A stretch of 64,000 bases of DNA from positions 1,909,192 to 1,973,191 of the forward strand of contig NC_040029.1 of NCBI RefSeq assembly GCF_000972845.2, written 5' to 3'. A program made the position numbers and the translations under genes. Shown in pieces: positions 13,421 to 25,525 of this stretch. Source of the stretch: Larimichthys crocea. Its lineage: Eukaryota > Chordata > Actinopteri > Sciaenidae. Under the pieces are notes generated by a model. That model worked only from the letters and a program-made list of their open reading frames with translations, was not told where the DNA came from and did not search any database. The stretch's first letter is position 1, and the number at the start of each line of letters is the position of its first letter.

Positions 13421-16400
13421 AAAAGTGAACATTGCCTTGCCCCGGGCACCTCTGGCTCTCTAGTGACTACAGCTGATACATTTCATCAATACTATAAAAC
13501 TCATACTTGTACAGCCGGATCCATGAAGGTTATTACCACTTTATTCTCCCGTATCAATCCTCAACTGCTTTTACCTTTGCTTCCCTTCGGAAGAACCTTC
13601 ACCCTGCCTCATTTCCTTGTTAGTCGAGCATTTGTCCTCACCAGCTGTTACCACACAGTGTTACTTACTCAGCTTTACTGTAATTTCAGGCTCTTCTTGG
13701 AGCATCATCCTCACTTACCCCACAATGCAGCTTGAATATTCTATCACGTCAATGTCACCCAGTCAGACAGTGAAATGTATTACCTGCGTGAATTAAGTTG
13801 TCATTTCCAATTTATGAGGACGCTTAGCATTCGGAGCAGTGGATGGTTTTGGGGAAACCGGCTCTTTCGAATCCCCTCAGCAACGTCCACCGCTGTTTTC
13901 CATTAAGGTCCTTGACACTGCACAAATGCACCTGTGCTCAGCCATTTACTAATTTTTCTTCTGGAAACACTGAGTGTGTAATTATGAGATGCAGCTGTGT
14001 TTCCGTACCGAAACCCCATGCCTTTTTCCTGCTTACTCATCCGCCAGCACGGCACCCTTTCGCGCATAATTCTCAGTTTGTTTTAACCCGCATGAAGCGC
14101 CAGATGGGTGGGAGTCACAGCTTCGCCACAAGTGAAGTATTGCTGGGTAAGTTCTCAAGTTCGGCGAAGCAAACCGACTTTAAAAAGAAGTTTTAACTTT
14201 CAGCAATCATTATAATGTCCTCTGAGGCGGAGTGTTTGTTCTCTGAGTGAGTTAAAACAAAGCCGGAAGAATTTTCTGCTAGCGCTGCTTGGCCGCAGAC
14301 TGATATGCCCCGGCACACTTTGGGCTCAAGTCAGCACTGGAGTGGGGACGGAGCATCAGGCTTCTGTACAGCAGCCAAATCTGTTGGCCGCTATTGATAT
14401 CCCATTTCCTCTGTCACTCCTAAGCTGCTTTGCATTCAGAGGCTTTGCACTAAGCCCAGAGTGTCCAGACTGTGGCCTGTTATTCTGACTATACGGCTGG
14501 CTGTACTGCTCTACAACAATCATTGAGTCCTTTATTATCCAGAAAACAAAAGCATAGCTAGTGCCACACTGGGAGTCTTCCAGCCCTGACATTTTAATTG
14601 TGCTTCTCTCATATTAGGTAGGATGCGAACCAATTTGGCCATTGCCGTTAAGTTCCTCACGCATTAATTCCTCTTTTGAATGTTTAGAAGCCGACATAAT
14701 GGGTTTTAGGCTTAGCAGAAGATTGGTGGAAAAGGGGATCAAACATTGAAGAGAAGACACTTTTTTTGTTGTGGTAACAATTATAAACCTCCTGTTGGGC
14801 TTATCACACATTCGGCAGCAGGAGTTTGAGATAAGGAGGTCGGTCACGCGCTGCCGGACAGCGCTCGTCTGCATCTGCGAGACCAGCGTTTGATTTCTTC
14901 AAATGTCCGTCTCATGTACTTAATCCGTGAAGCAGAGACGGAGTCGAAAAATCTTAAAATTCAAGCCTCAAGTGTCTCATATATATGCAGCGTGTGCTCA
15001 TACGCAGCTCTCATTGGCCTTGGAGTCTGTTTTGTTTCAGTGGGTGAAGTCAAAGAGTGTTTGAGTCTCTCCCTCCAGGGAAGCTGTTGTTTGTGCAGTA
15101 ATAATAAAGCATACGCAGGCACTCGAAGACAATGTCACATACCCTGGAGTCAAAGTGGCAATCGCGTTTGATGAATAGAATTTGGTCCTGAGTACCAGTT
15201 TTTCCTCCCACACGCATAAAAAACAATATTTTCTGTTTCCATCATCAGTTTGAGTCTTCCTGTTGTTGAACGATATGAACAGGTCATGCCTTGCTTTCAA
15301 ATGCTATTACCACATCATAACGCTGCAATGGGAAGAATCTCTCAACACGAAACCCTTTGACAGCTTTGCTTAAATCAGCACTCGTGACGCACGCTGCTTT
15401 CCCTCTCTCCTCTGCCAATCATTAAAAATCTGTAATATCGAAGCAGGCAGCGTGAAGGTTAGATGTCAGGATATGATTTATTTACCTCCAGGTGCGTCTG
15501 CGTCTCAGCTCATCCCGCACACGCATGTACCTCGGAAGCTACAGAGACAGCATCAGAGTGTATGAGGCGCATCTGTGTTCTCCCTCCCTCACTGATTCAC
15601 ATACGCTCAGTCATCCACTCCCTCCCTCCCCGAGCGAGCAAGGTCATTCTACGCTGCACTAATGACTGCAATCAATTATCCACTGCAACAATAAACGGGA
15701 GTGAAACTCCCACATCTCTGCAGCCTTCCAGCATTTTTTGCTCCAGCGTATAGAGGTCACATGTTTTAAAGACAACAGAGCAGATGATTCATGTCTTATC
15801 AGAGTTCTCATCCCACCACGCCACAGAGAAATACTATAGAAGAGTAAAAGCTGGCATTGATTACTTTGGTAATGTCGACGCAGCTGGAAACTAAAGATTA
15901 GATATAGAAACAGTTAAGACAGTATTCTGCATTTATGGTTCCCAGTTGGAAAGAATATTCAATATCTAATTAATATAGTCTCTTATCAAACACTTTATTC
16001 CTCTTCATTCAGGTGAAGCATAACAGGCTTCTCATTTTAACTGATGCTAAATGACACTTTAACAGTCTTTTTTTTCTATCCATCACTTTTCAATGTTAAT
16101 TCTTCAGTTTGTTGTGGTGACTCCTCTATAAAAAAATGTTAGCTGATCATCATTCAGCTGGGATTGACCCTGCAAAGGATCAGCGATTATACTGTAAATA
16201 ATACATTTTTGCTTTGGCCATGTGCAAAATTTAAACTGTTAATAAGACACTGAACTGACAGAACCCCGACCCTAGACCTGTGTCGCATCAGTTATGATTA
16301 TTCTTCCTTTAATGTATTTTTCAAATCCTCCATATGTATGAAAGTAAGTCGGCTGATTCATCATTTTGTCAATAACCTCACAAAGCCCAGGGTTGATGTT

Positions 16401-18429
16401 TTCAAATAGCTTTTTATTTCTGCTAGACAGTCTAAAAATCTAGAATTTGATTTCATTAACAGCACTGCAAAATGGTGAAAAGCAACAAATCTTCACATTT
16501 ACAAAGCCAGAAGCGGTGCATGTTGGGTACTTTGGCTCTAAAATGACTCTAACCTTGAATGATTTATCGGAATTGTTGCATGTTTGACTGATTTTCTGTC
16601 CGTCAGTTGTCTCAGCAGCACTCCAGCACCTCCACTTACTCTGACTACCTTTCAGGCAGTGGATAAATGTTTGATCACGGCATTTTAAGAGCTGTCTCAC
16701 ACAAAGGTGATCATAATGTGGAGTCTTGGATCAGTGTGGGGAGTAATGGAGCAGCGACCAGTGCAGCAGAGCTCAGTATGAGGTTGCTAAATTGACTTCC
16801 CCGGGGAGTTACATTCAAAACTCTTTAGCACTTAATGCTGCCGTACAACAGACTGACTGCATTTCTTCCTACTAGTCTCTCTCACTCTGCACCCCCCCTT
16901 TGGCTTGTCACTGAGCTGTCATGACAACCAGTTCAGTTTAGCAGATCATTAGCAGCACGACCTGTGAATGGATGTTAATAATAACTGTAATTACAACACT
17001 TTATGTTTTAACGCCTGTTTTTGCTGCATATTTTGGTGTTTTTTCTATCACTGACATGTTTTACTGCCCCTTTATCAGCAGGGTAGTCATTATTATGATC
17101 TACAGCACTGTTGGCAGTAGTAGTGCTCAAATCATATTGTCAGACGTCGCTGTGTTACATTAACATCTGGGGATGCAAAAAAGGACTTGAGCGCAGAGAT
17201 GCTAAAACGCAGAGGTGCAGATAGTTTTATATTGAGCAGGGCTCAATAAGTTTTCATGAGTTTCTCACCGGATTCGTCAGCCTGCGCAGGACGATGAAGC
17301 TCGACAGATGTTGCACAGATTACATTTTTGCTTTATGATCTGATATCGAAGCTCCGGCGCCTTGCTGACTCGACAGTAGAGGAGCTGAAGTTTCAGCCAA
17401 AGAGAAACATTTCTGATCTTCGTCAACAGCTTCCTCATTGTCAGAGAGAGTCAGTATGTGAGTTATCGAGCCGTATTCAGACACAAGCCAGTGGTGTGGT
17501 GATAACACAGGTTTTTTTTCCATTCATTTGAGTGGGTGTAGTAGGCTTTGGCTGCATGGCTGCCCCACCCTCAAACCATCACCCATCACCTCGCCACACC
17601 GCTGTAAGTCGTCGTCTGATCTTGCTGAAAGCGGCCTTCAGGTTTTTTTTTTTGTCTGTCGTATTATTTTTTTTCACAGGGTCAAAAGCAGTATCTTATG
17701 ATAGTACATATGTACTTGTATTCAAAACCGGTAACCATGGAAACATGTATAGTGTGAGATTTTGTCATTAAGAAGCGAGTGAAGCGTAGCACCCACACAG
17801 TAACCCTCCGTCCCTGTAATGTTACAGTATAAATGTCTCTCTGCCGTCGCGTTTGTCGGCGTATTTCTCTGTCAGAACATAAATAAACCAATTATAAGAA
17901 GCCTTGAAGTGCAGCATGATGCAGTCAGTTACCATATTGTTATTTATATCAAACAAGGTACACGTCTAGACCGTTTCTACAGATGTTTCCCCTGCAAGCA
18001 GCAAAACCCACATTCATACTATCTACTATCCCATGTCCCCTCATCTGGCAACAAACTGGTAGTTTAATCTTTCTCTGCTGTGTGCTCTGTTTTGGCCATG
18101 CTTAATTAGTTTCTGCTAACCACAAATTAACACCGTCGGAGCACTGCGAGAGCTGCATCACCACAGTTTTTTAAAACGATGATCCTGTGGCCCCATATTC
18201 TGTTAGAAGCGTAACATATGCAGCAGAGGACTTCTTCTAAGTGCTAATGTGATTCAAAGTGACACCACAGCATGAAACGATACAGCCATCTTTCAATTTG
18301 CTCCGAGGGGAAGTTAGGTCTCGGGATTTCGTGAGGTGCATCGCCAAACGAGGATCTCGGTTCCAGCAGAACAAGCCTACAGTCGTTTTGGAGGATTACG
18401 AAAGCAATAGACCCTCCACGGAGGTGAAA
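13421..18429. other. non-coding stretch upstream of b3galt1
   Basis: No coding exon recognised; frames of up to 117 codons (13843-14196, +) have no identifiable domain. Regulatory elements of b3galt1 could lie here, but conservation cannot be judged from one genome. Confidence 0.5.
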
Positions 18430-19000
18430 AACAAGCCGATCCGCAAACAGGAAGAGGGGAAGGAGGAGAGATCGAGGTCAAGGGAAGGGGGATGAATATG
18501 ATGATTTAGTGGGTTTTGCAGGAGAGGGAGGAGAAGCGGAGAGATTGAATGGCTTTAGGGCGACTGAATGTGATAAAGGCTGTCGATAAGTGGCGGGCGA
18601 GGTGCGAGGAGAGGAATCCTACACTGTGAGTTGTAGAGTGACACGAGGAAGAGGAGAAAAGTAAAGGTAGTTCAGGACGATGTGAAGAAATAACAGGAGA
18701 GTGTGGGGAAAGTTGAAATGATGAAACAATAGAAAAACTAGAAGGATGGAGAGCGGCGGCGAGGGAGGTAGTGAGACATATAAAGATGGATCAAGCACCC
18801 AGTGAAGTAGAGAAGGAGGGGAGTGATTGAGAGGGAGGAGGTGTGGAAAAGCAGCCATGATTAGATGGATTCTGCTGGACCATGAGATTGATGACTCTGC
18901 TTCAGAAAGAAAACTATAGAGGGGAGGGGAAGAGATAGTAGAAAGGAGAAGGGGGGTGAAGAATAACAGAAAAGTCCTGATGAAAAGAACCATCACGCCC
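18430..19000 (+). repeat. purine-rich (GA)-type degenerate tract of about 570 bp
   Basis: The + strand is strongly enriched for G and A, with many GAGGAG, GGAAGG and GAGAGA blocks. The complementary pyrimidine strand gives a 128-codon Leu/Pro/Ser-rich frame (19005-18619), which is composition and not a gene. Confidence 0.7.
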
Positions 19001-20048
19001 CACAAGACAAAATCTGGAGTGTGATGAAAGAACGAGGCGGTTTTATCTCAGCCCTTCCATCTTTAAAAAAAGCGAGCGCGTGCGGCATCTCTGCACATTT
19101 CAGTATCTCTAATAGGATCTATAGCACTTTTTTTTTTTTTCTGTTCATCAAAACGTATTCCCCTAGATTAAGAGCAGGGCCGCTGCTACATCAAAGCAGA
19201 TTATGTCTGAAGTCTGTTTGTAAAGAAGGATTAAATTCAGTTTGGCTTCCAGGCGCCCCAAAAAAAAAAAAAACAGTGAATTTGTCATCCATCGATGCTT
19301 TAGACGTTTAAACACAGGAGGCACCGCAGCGTTTGACCGTAATAAATGCATGTTTTTTTCCATATTTAGGGCTTAAATTTATCCCCTTATTGTCTGTCAC
19401 TGTGTCCAATTAGAGCAGTGATTCTAAAAAAGTTCCGCAGCAGCCATCCGGCTAATAAAGGAGGAGCTCATTACGGAGTAAAATATGTAAAATCCTCACA
19501 CCGGGTTCAGCTTGACATTGAGGTATGGAAAGGATCGGGGAAGTAAACGGAATGAGTGAGAGCAGGAGAATGGGAGGAATTGGATATTAATCTTTTCCCA
19601 TGAGAATGTTTCACTTTTCACCTTCTCCGCCTCGATCCTCCTCCCGTCCCGACTGCCAGAGTGGCTCTGATTTGCCAGCCTGTGTCATGGTCCGGGTGGG
19701 ATAAGCGGGAGATAAACAGCATTTGCAAACAGAAAGTGGTCCGAGCTTAGGCAGAGCAGGTCCTATAGATGGAGAGAGTTTCCTGGGATATTCACTTTCT
19801 TCCGACCACAGAGCTCTTATCAGAGGCAGTGATAGAAGGACAGGGTAGGGAGAGTGGACTGATGTTATGGGCTGTAATGAATCGAGAAATAAAAAAATAT
19901 TGTTAAATATGTCACACAGCTATAAATGCTATCATGAAAATAAAAATAGAGCGTTAGAAGTTTCACCTCCAGTCAACATGCTTATCTTTGCGGCGGCACT
20001 TTCATTATATTGTGATTTATGTTGTGATGTTTTCTCATCTCCTTTCAG
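19001..20048. other. intronic or intergenic sequence directly before the b3galt1 exon
   Basis: Poly-T at 19130-19140 and poly-A at 19260-19273 flank no defined element. No coding content is seen before the acceptor at 20047-20048. Confidence 0.45.
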
Positions 20049-20310
20049 ATGCTGTCACAGAGAGCTGAAAGCGATCCTGGGAGCTGCGATGGGACACAGT
20101 AAGGCCGCGGGCACGATAAGAAATCTCAGGAGCTCTCCTTTTCAATCACAACACCGACACTAGACAGTAAAGAGGCGTCCATCATCCGAATTTAATGTCG
20201 TCGCGGATGCAGCCGCAAGCTGCGCCGCCACGTCTGAGTCATCCCATGGAGGCGCCGCCTCAACGTTTCCAACGCTGCTGCCACTGGTAACGACAGCCAA
20301 GTGAACAGCG
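20049..20310 (+). promoter_or_regulatory. b3galt1: b3galt1 5' UTR in the coding exon, with 3' splice site and two short upstream ORFs
   Basis: A pyrimidine-rich tract followed by CAG at 20046-20048 makes a good acceptor, so the coding exon probably starts at 20049. The first three bases of that exon are ATG, opening a 17-residue upstream ORF (20049-20102, stop TAA). A second ATG at 20089 in another frame opens a 24-residue ORF ending with TAG at 20161-20163. Both end before the main start at 20311. B3GALT1 genes are known to have non-coding 5' exons; the acceptor fits that. That the upstream ORFs lower translation is inference. A GTAAGG at 20099 could also act as a donor, which would make 20049-20098 a small separate exon. 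Confidence 0.5.
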
Positions 20311-21297
20311 ATGCCTTCTAAGGTCTCCTGCTTATACTTGCTGACAGTGGTTTGCTGGGCCAGCGCTCTGTGGTACCTGAGTGTGTCCCGCCCCTCCACG
20401 TCCTACGGGGGCCAGATGACCATCCCCGTACGCAAAGCGCCCAAGGCCAACAAGAACTCCACCTTCAGCAACATCCGCACGCGCTCGCTCAACCCGCACG
20501 ACTTCGGCTACCTCATCAACGAGGACAAGAAGTGCGAGGCGGAGCCACCGTTCCTCGTCATTCTGATCAGCACCACCCACAAGGAATTCGACGCCCGTCA
20601 GGCCATCAGAGAGACATGGGGTGACGAGAGCACCTTTCCGGACGTGCGCGTGGTCACGCTCTTCTTGTTGGGCCGCAGCACTGATGGTGTCCTCAACCAG
20701 ATGGTGGAGCAGGAGAGTCAGATCTTTCACGACATCGTGGTGGAGGATTTTATTGACTCTTACCACAACCTGACGCTCAAGACGCTGATGGGCATGCGCT
20801 GGGTGGCCACGTTTTGCTCTAAGGCTCAGTATGTCCTCAAGACGGACAGTGACATCTTTGTCAACATGGAGAACCTCATCTACAACCTCTTGAAGCCCAC
20901 CACCAAGCCCAGGAGGAGGTACTTCACTGGCTACGTCATCAACGGCGGGCCAATCAGAGACATGCGCAGCAAGTGGTACATGCCCAGGGATCTGTACCCA
21001 GAGAGCAAGTACCCGCCCTTCTGCTCCGGCACCGGCTACGTCTTCTCGGCGGACGTTGCCGAGCTCATATACAAAACCTCCTTACACACCAGGCTGCTGC
21101 ACCTGGAGGACGTGTACGTCGGCGTGTGCCTCCGTAAGCTAGGCATCCACCCTTTCCAGAACAGCGGCTTCAACCACTGGAAGATGGCCTACAGCCTTTG
21201 CCGCTACCGCCGGGTGGTCACCGTCCACCAGATCTCCCCCGAGGAGATGCACCGCATCTGGAACGACATGACCAGCAAGAAACACCTTAAATGTTAG
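20311..21297 (+). CDS. b3galt1: beta-1,3-galactosyltransferase 1 (B3GALT1), complete single coding exon
   Basis: Golgi type II membrane glycosyltransferase of family GT31 that transfers galactose from UDP-Gal in beta-1,3 linkage to GlcNAc, building type 1 chains. The 328-residue frame matches human B3GALT1 (326 residues) nearly end to end, with divergence concentrated in the stem. Visible features: short cytosolic tail and signal anchor at about residues 5-25; variable stem about 27-75 with an N-S-T sequon at 49; GT31 motif RQAIRETW at 96-103; sequon N-L-T at 153; metal/UDP-binding DxD-type motif D-S-D at 179-181; FCSGTGYV at 237-244; EDVYVG at 266-271; conserved C-terminus ending in Lys-Cys. 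The ATG was chosen because it aligns with the human start. Coding sequence is GC-rich against AT-rich flanks, usual for this gene. Teleosts often have a and b copies; which one this is cannot be told here. Confidence 0.97.
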   Translation: MPSKVSCLYLLTVVCWASALWYLSVSRPSTSYGGQMTIPVRKAPKANKNSTFSNIRTRSLNPHDFGYLINEDKKCEAEPPFLVILISTTHKEFDARQAIRETWGDESTFPDVRVVTLFLLGRSTDGVLNQMVEQESQIFHDIVVEDFIDSYHNLTLKTLMGMRWVATFCSKAQYVLKTDSDIFVNMENLIYNLLKPTTKPRRRYFTGYVINGGPIRDMRSKWYMPRDLYPESKYPPFCSGTGYVFSADVAELIYKTSLHTRLLHLEDVYVGVCLRKLGIHPFQNSGFNHWKMAYSLCRYRRVVTVHQISPEEMHRIWNDMTSKKHLKC

Positions 21298-22230
21298 CAG
21301 GAGTTTGAGCGTCGGGGAGCGTCTCATCTCGTCCCCTGCCTCTCCATCATTGGCAAATACTGTACAGCACGTAGCACTGAGCTGAAGGAACAGTATTGAC
21401 GAAGCATCCAGGACTTTGTCCGGGCATTGATCGCTTTGCCCAGGGGATGTCTATACTGCAAGGCCAAAGCAAAACTCCTCTGTATTCTCTCCGTCTCCTC
21501 CCTCACTTCGAGGTGTTTATGAGACTCACAAAAAAACAGGCACAACGTTGGAAATATGTTTTTCAAAAATATGTGCAAAAATGTTCAGCCAGTTGGTTGT
21601 CATTGCCAGCAGCGCTCTGATTTTTACAGGAAAATACAAGACGGGAAGCGGGGAGGCTCGTGTTAAAGCGCTCGTTTATACACTGTCCCCAGTTACTTCA
21701 CTGCAGATTACACGAATGCCGACACACTTCTTTGAACCCAGACGTTCACCTCTCGGGTTAAACACAAGCTCTCTAATTATGAATGTTCCTCATGTTTTCT
21801 CAGTTGTTGTACTTTCTGAAGGTTTAAATGTTGGATGTACTGTCTGGCACCGCAGCAGCTGTCGACGCCATCGTCAAGGAAAGCGGCCACATTAATGACC
21901 CGACGCTTCTCTTCTTTTCAGAATATTTTCTTACAAAACACATCCACAGGTCTTTGTATTGTGCAATGAAAAAAGTACGTCGGACGGCGTGAAGATATTA
22001 GCTGCTTGCATTCCCACGTGAATGTTACTTCTGTTAATGTGTGATGTGCAGTTATTTGTCTGAGGCAGCGCTGCCAGCAGCCTGCAGACTATTCTATTTT
22101 CTATTACTTGAACATGAAGAACAAAATGTACTGTAAGGCGGTGTGTGCTGAGGACAAAGATTACATTTCTGGAGTGCTTTCTTCTTTTCATTTACTTCAG
22201 ACTAAATAAACCGCTTTTATAAGACGTGAT
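21298..22230 (+). other. b3galt1: b3galt1 3' UTR with candidate polyadenylation signal
   Basis: Non-coding sequence follows the TAG stop. The first clear AATAAA on the + strand after the stop is at 22205-22210, followed by a T-rich stretch, giving a 3' UTR of roughly 0.9 kb. The true cleavage site cannot be seen, and longer brain-type 3' UTRs are possible. Confidence 0.45.
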
Positions 22231-25033
22231 ATTGTATTTATTACAGAAAACAATATGAAAGTTTCAATGCAGATAATCTGTAACTTAATACGCAGGCAGA
22301 ACTAGATTACGCTTCGGGGCGACTGTTGGAAAACATGAGTCGTGGAGATGAAAGCGCCTCATTAGAGCTGCTTCATTCGCGCTGCAGCTGCGCTCAGGTT
22401 CAACTTCTCAACACGTCACCGAGCGAATGCTGAGTGCCGGCGGGAAACAACGCCGCCGCGCTCTGTTTCCACGCAGGTGTCGGTGTTTGGAAGAGGCATG
22501 TGATTAAACCAAATGTAGCGTCTGTGTAATTAGCAGCTCGATGGCTGCTTTCAGGTTTAGTGTTCAGCTTCCATACATTCAGGATGAAAATGAAAACACG
22601 GCTTACACAGATTAAAAATGGAAAACAACTGTCATTTCTGTTTGGTGTGTTTCCCCACTGAGTGCTGCAAATATTTATAATATTTAAAGACGTTCTGCTC
22701 ATCGTTCCTCCACTTTCACCTTGCACAGTTTTCGTTTTCAGTTTGCACACATGGAGTCCTGCTGTGTTGAACATCTGGGTGTAGCAGGTGGACTTTGTGA
22801 CATCACAACTTGTTCAGAAGCCAATCACAGCCTGTTCTGAAACTTAGAGAGAAGCGTGACGTGGCATATTGCGCACATTGAGAACTAACTAGGAGACGTC
22901 TTTGCATATTTCTGTCTGGATTTTTCAATAAGGCACAAACAGTTGACCCTGAATCTTATTATTATTTAAATCAGAGTATTTTTGTATTTCTAAAAACATG
23001 TCTGGATGGTGTCTTTAAAGCTATCTGAAAGGGCAAATTAAACGTTAACCTTCACTGCCAGGGTCATCAGTGACGGGGCACGATCTGTAGCCGACTTTAT
23101 AAACGTCAGAGCGAACACGTGCATTATTAAACATTTCGTCTGGCAATAAAAAGTCATAACCCACTGGTTCTGCTTTCTGCTGTCCCCGTGGTGCTGATTT
23201 GTCCAATTTGTAGTTTCATCATGAGTCAACGCTCTCGTCTTTCTCTAACAACTCTTTGATTTAATGTGTTTTTCTCCTACGGGGACATGAAAGCAGCGTC
23301 ATTGTCAGTTTAATAACTGTATGATCATTATTACAGAACTTATAGTACAGGGTGAAGCCGTATAGATGTCAGTGCTGGATGTCTACACCAAACAGAATCA
23401 CTAAAAATAGGTTGCTCTAGCCTCTGATGCCTACAGGTGTATGTGTGTGAGCATGTGTGTGCACTGGATTTGTGAACTCTTTGTTCCAGGCATCATCATC
23501 ATCATCATCGCATCATCCGAGGCGGCAGCAGCAGCAGCAGCAGCACTCCTGCGGGATTTGGTGCCTGCTAAATGAAAAATGTCTTCTGTTCTGCACTTGC
23601 AAAGATAAACATAAAAAATGTGGGAAGCGCTCCTCACACAGTTTCGCTTGGATAAATCTTGTGGGAGCTCGTGGGCAGAAAACACAGAAAACTGCTGGAT
23701 GCTGTTGTGATTTCTTCATAATAAAAAAAACTATTCCCGCTCGGCACCTTTACGTCAAATACTTCTTTTTGATCAGTTTGCGGAACACTTTTCTAAAACG
23801 CTGTTATTGCGCGTGGAAGAACAGAATCCAGCCCGACGCTTAATAACACTCACTTAATAACGTACAGGCGTTGTACATGTGAAATAATTGTTACTCACAG
23901 CTTCTCATCCTCGCTGCTGTGTTTTGCACTTCTCTGATCACCCCCTATGGCATGTGCAATTTGATACAATATGCTGAGTAATAGAAAGTCTGCTCTGTAA
24001 TTGGCCAAACAACCCAGTGGTAGAGCTTTTAAAAGGCTAAAGCTTGGGGAAAATGAAAAGCGAGTGATTATTCCGGGGCTTGTGCTAAATGAACCTCATA
24101 ACGAGCGAGGCGGAGTGCTCGACAATTGGGAACGCTCAGATTTGAAAACAAAGCGTTGGAAGGTAGGCCTGTGGAGCCTCGAGAAGAAATAAAGAAGCAT
24201 CAGGGCGCGCAGTAGACCTTGGTTTGGCATTGCTGGTTATGTGGTAAAAACACTGCAGGCACTTTTCTTAATGCTGCTCAGAGAACATCAGGAGAAATCT
24301 GCATCGTTTTAATCCTCGTCTACATATTCATATTCTCTCCGTTAGCGTGACCTCCTCGTGACCTGCCCCTTTGAGGCACGGAGGATGTTTACGAGAAAAT
24401 GGCTGCGGAATAAATTGCCGGTGTGCGATCCTGCCATCTGTGCGGGCGCAGTTATACCAAGGTGAGAGAGGGGGCTCGATGAGAGCAGCTGGGGAGCTGC
24501 TGTAAAAAAAAATAAATAAATAAAAATCATTTTCTTCCTCCAGGAAAAGTGCCATAACAACAATGACGAGGCCCGGGATGCATCACAACGCTGCAGCTTT
24601 CCTCAGATAACCACTTGATGAGCGAGGGACTCGACCTGAAGAGATGCTGGAAGTTGTTTTGTTGCCAGATTACTGGCTGTGGCAGTTTGTGTGTGAGTAG
24701 GCAACAAGTTTTTGATCACTTTAATTTGGAAACAAAAATCTCTTCTCAGTATCTGACTGATAAACAAACAACTTCTCTGGACAGGGTATTAAAACCAAAT
24801 CCTGTTATACAAACATAATATTATAGGATCATGAAATGTGTCCTATGCAATTATTTAAATTAAAACTCATAAAACATTGTTGTCCATCTCAAGCTAGCCA
24901 ATGACAATGCGTCATTTCTATCTCTTAAAAATCTTTTTTTACATAGAAGTCCTAGCACATAGAATATCTAAGTGTAGGGGAAACAGGTGACCTACTAAGG
25001 TTGCTCAACTGTCATTGGAGCACAGAGCATAAG
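22231..25033. other. intergenic stretch, no gene recognised
   Basis: Short chance frames only. The one defined structure is the trinucleotide pair at 23491-23545. An AAATAAATAAATAAA run lies at 24508-24522. Confidence 0.5.
23491..23545 (+). repeat. adjacent (CAT)n and (CAG)n trinucleotide repeats
   Basis: About six CAT units at 23491-23509 are followed, 15 bases on, by about seven CAG units at 23525-23545. No coding frame around them can be supported, although frames of 84 and 128 codons cross the site. Confidence 0.85.
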
Positions 25034-25038
25034 GGGCG

Positions 25039-25520
25039 TGTTGAGCCGCATTTTGTAATAACGGTGCATTTTGTAATAAACTGCCCCAACGCATTTTGTA
25101 ATAATTTTTGCCGCATTATGTAATAAATTATTACATTTTGACAAGATTATTACAAAATGCACTTGCAACTTTTTTATTTTCTAGGAAATGTAATAACATG
25201 GTGCATTATGTAATAACAATTCTAAACATAGTTTATTTGTTTGTTAATTGTATTTTATTTGACTTTAAAGTATTTGTAAAAGCTAGTCCTATAATTAGTA
25301 TCACTGTATTAGCCTAGTAGCAGTACTTAGCAATTACTATCAGTACACTATTCAAAGGTTGCATTAACAGAGAATATTATGTAAATTGCAGATTTTTTGC
25401 ATTTGGTAATAATCTTGTCAAAATGTAACAACTTATTACATAATGCGGCAAAATTTATTACAAAATGCGTTGGGGCAGTTTATTACAAAATGCACCGTTA
25501 TTACAAAATACGGCTCAACA
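25039..25520. mobile_element. fold-back (long terminal inverted repeat) MITE, 482 bp, with 5-bp target duplication
   Basis: Both ends carry inverted arms of about 130 bp, starting TGTTGAGCCG and ending CGGCTCAACA, with only a few mismatches between arms. Each arm holds several copies of a TTTTGTAATAA-like block. The unique centre (about 25170-25385) is AT-rich and non-coding. GGGCG stands directly before (25034-25038) and after (25521-25525), a 5-bp target duplication. TG...CA ends and 5-bp duplications occur with integrase-type DDE enzymes; assignment to a superfamily is not possible from this copy. Confidence 0.85.
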
Positions 25521-25525
25521 GGGCG

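Noticed and set aside
18619..19005. 128-codon Leu/Pro/Ser-rich frame on the - strand with membrane-like composition
   Set aside because: It is the complement of a purine-rich simple tract; composition alone explains the long frame and hydrophobic look.
23457..23843. Poly-Ser/His/Gln frame (128 codons) over the CAT and CAG repeats
   Set aside because: Open frame is produced by the trinucleotide repeats; no homology outside them and no splice sites in phase.
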